A stretch of 6,557 nucleotides of DNA from NCBI GenBank assembly GCA_011371325.1, contig DRQV01000246.1, positions 1-6,557 of the forward strand, read 5' to 3'. The notes under the pieces were generated by a model that worked only from the letters and a program-made list of their open reading frames with translations, was not told the origin of the DNA and searched no databases. Every line of letters begins with the position of its first letter. Positions within the stretch are counted from its first letter, which is position 1. Source of the DNA: Thioploca sp. (lineage in GTDB: Bacteria > Pseudomonadota > Gammaproteobacteria > Beggiatoales > Beggiatoaceae). Both the position numbers and the translations under genes were made by a program. This document shows positions 6,447 through 6,557 of this stretch, one piece after another.

Positions 6447-6557
6447 ACCTTATCACGACGTTTTCTCCGTAATTTACGCTTAATAGTACTCAAAAGCATT
6501 CTTTCTTGTTGCAAAGGGATAATGAAATTTGCCAGTAATACAATAAAAGCTAAGCCA
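6440..6557 (-). CDS. ccmD: C-terminal part of CcmD on the opposite strand (5' end outside window)
   Basis: On the minus strand 38 codons enter from the right edge and end at TAA (6440-6442). They encode GLAFIVLLANFIIPLQ, the second part of a membrane helix, then QERMLLSTIKRKLRRKRRDK, a very basic tail. This is how CcmD proteins end: one helix with a cytoplasmic, Arg/Lys-rich C-terminus. The base before the first whole codon is T, compatible with the usual Tyr-Gly at this point. Whether the gene is complete cannot be seen, because its N-terminus would lie to the right of the window. Since an N-terminal ccmD piece sits a few bases away in the other direction, this half may be the displaced remainder of that gene, or part of a second, intact copy. 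A different small basic membrane protein is possible but less likely. Confidence 0.65.
   Translation of the reverse strand, partial: GLAFIVLLANFIIPLQQERMLLSTIKRKLRRKRRDKVQ

Overview
The window is AT-rich DNA from what looks like a gammaproteobacterium. CarA, BioH and UbiA all follow the enterobacterial/gammaproteobacterial form of their families closely, and the CcmD pieces point to a Gram-negative cell with system I cytochrome c maturation. The low GC, a secreted filamentous-haemagglutinin-type protein and scattered housekeeping genes would suit a host-associated or marine sulfur-oxidiser-like lineage. That placement is inference only; nothing in the sequence fixes the genus.

Left half, minus strand (1-3297): a large two-partner-secretion (TpsA-type) exoprotein of 871 residues. 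It has a signal peptide, a haemagglutinin activity/TPS domain with an NPAG motif, a long run of Gly-rich beta-helix repeats and a Cys-containing C-terminus. After 61 bases comes a small exported protein, cut off by the left edge, with two copies of the PilJ/NarX-type N-terminal sensor motif. The gap holds a good -10 box embedded in a palindrome, so the second gene probably has its own promoter. No TpsB transporter is present.

Middle (3412-5179): ubiA (4-hydroxybenzoate polyprenyltransferase, ubiquinone synthesis, minus strand) and bioH (pimeloyl-ACP methyl ester esterase, biotin synthesis, plus strand) diverge from a 178-base intergenic region that contains a perfect 12-bp palindrome.

Right part (5272-6557): carA (small subunit of carbamoyl-phosphate synthetase, TTG start set by a strong ribosome-binding site) is followed not by carB but by the first 13 codons of ccmD, joined to the carA stop by an ATGA overlap. 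Those codons then run into unrelated sequence. Immediately beyond, on the opposite strand, lies the C-terminal part of a CcmD. The two halves of one small gene facing each other within a few bases imply an inversion, an inverted duplication or a fold-back assembly/amplification chimera. This is the most unusual thing in the window. I did not find an undescribed defence or mobile system, CRISPR array, tRNA, rRNA or insertion sequence.
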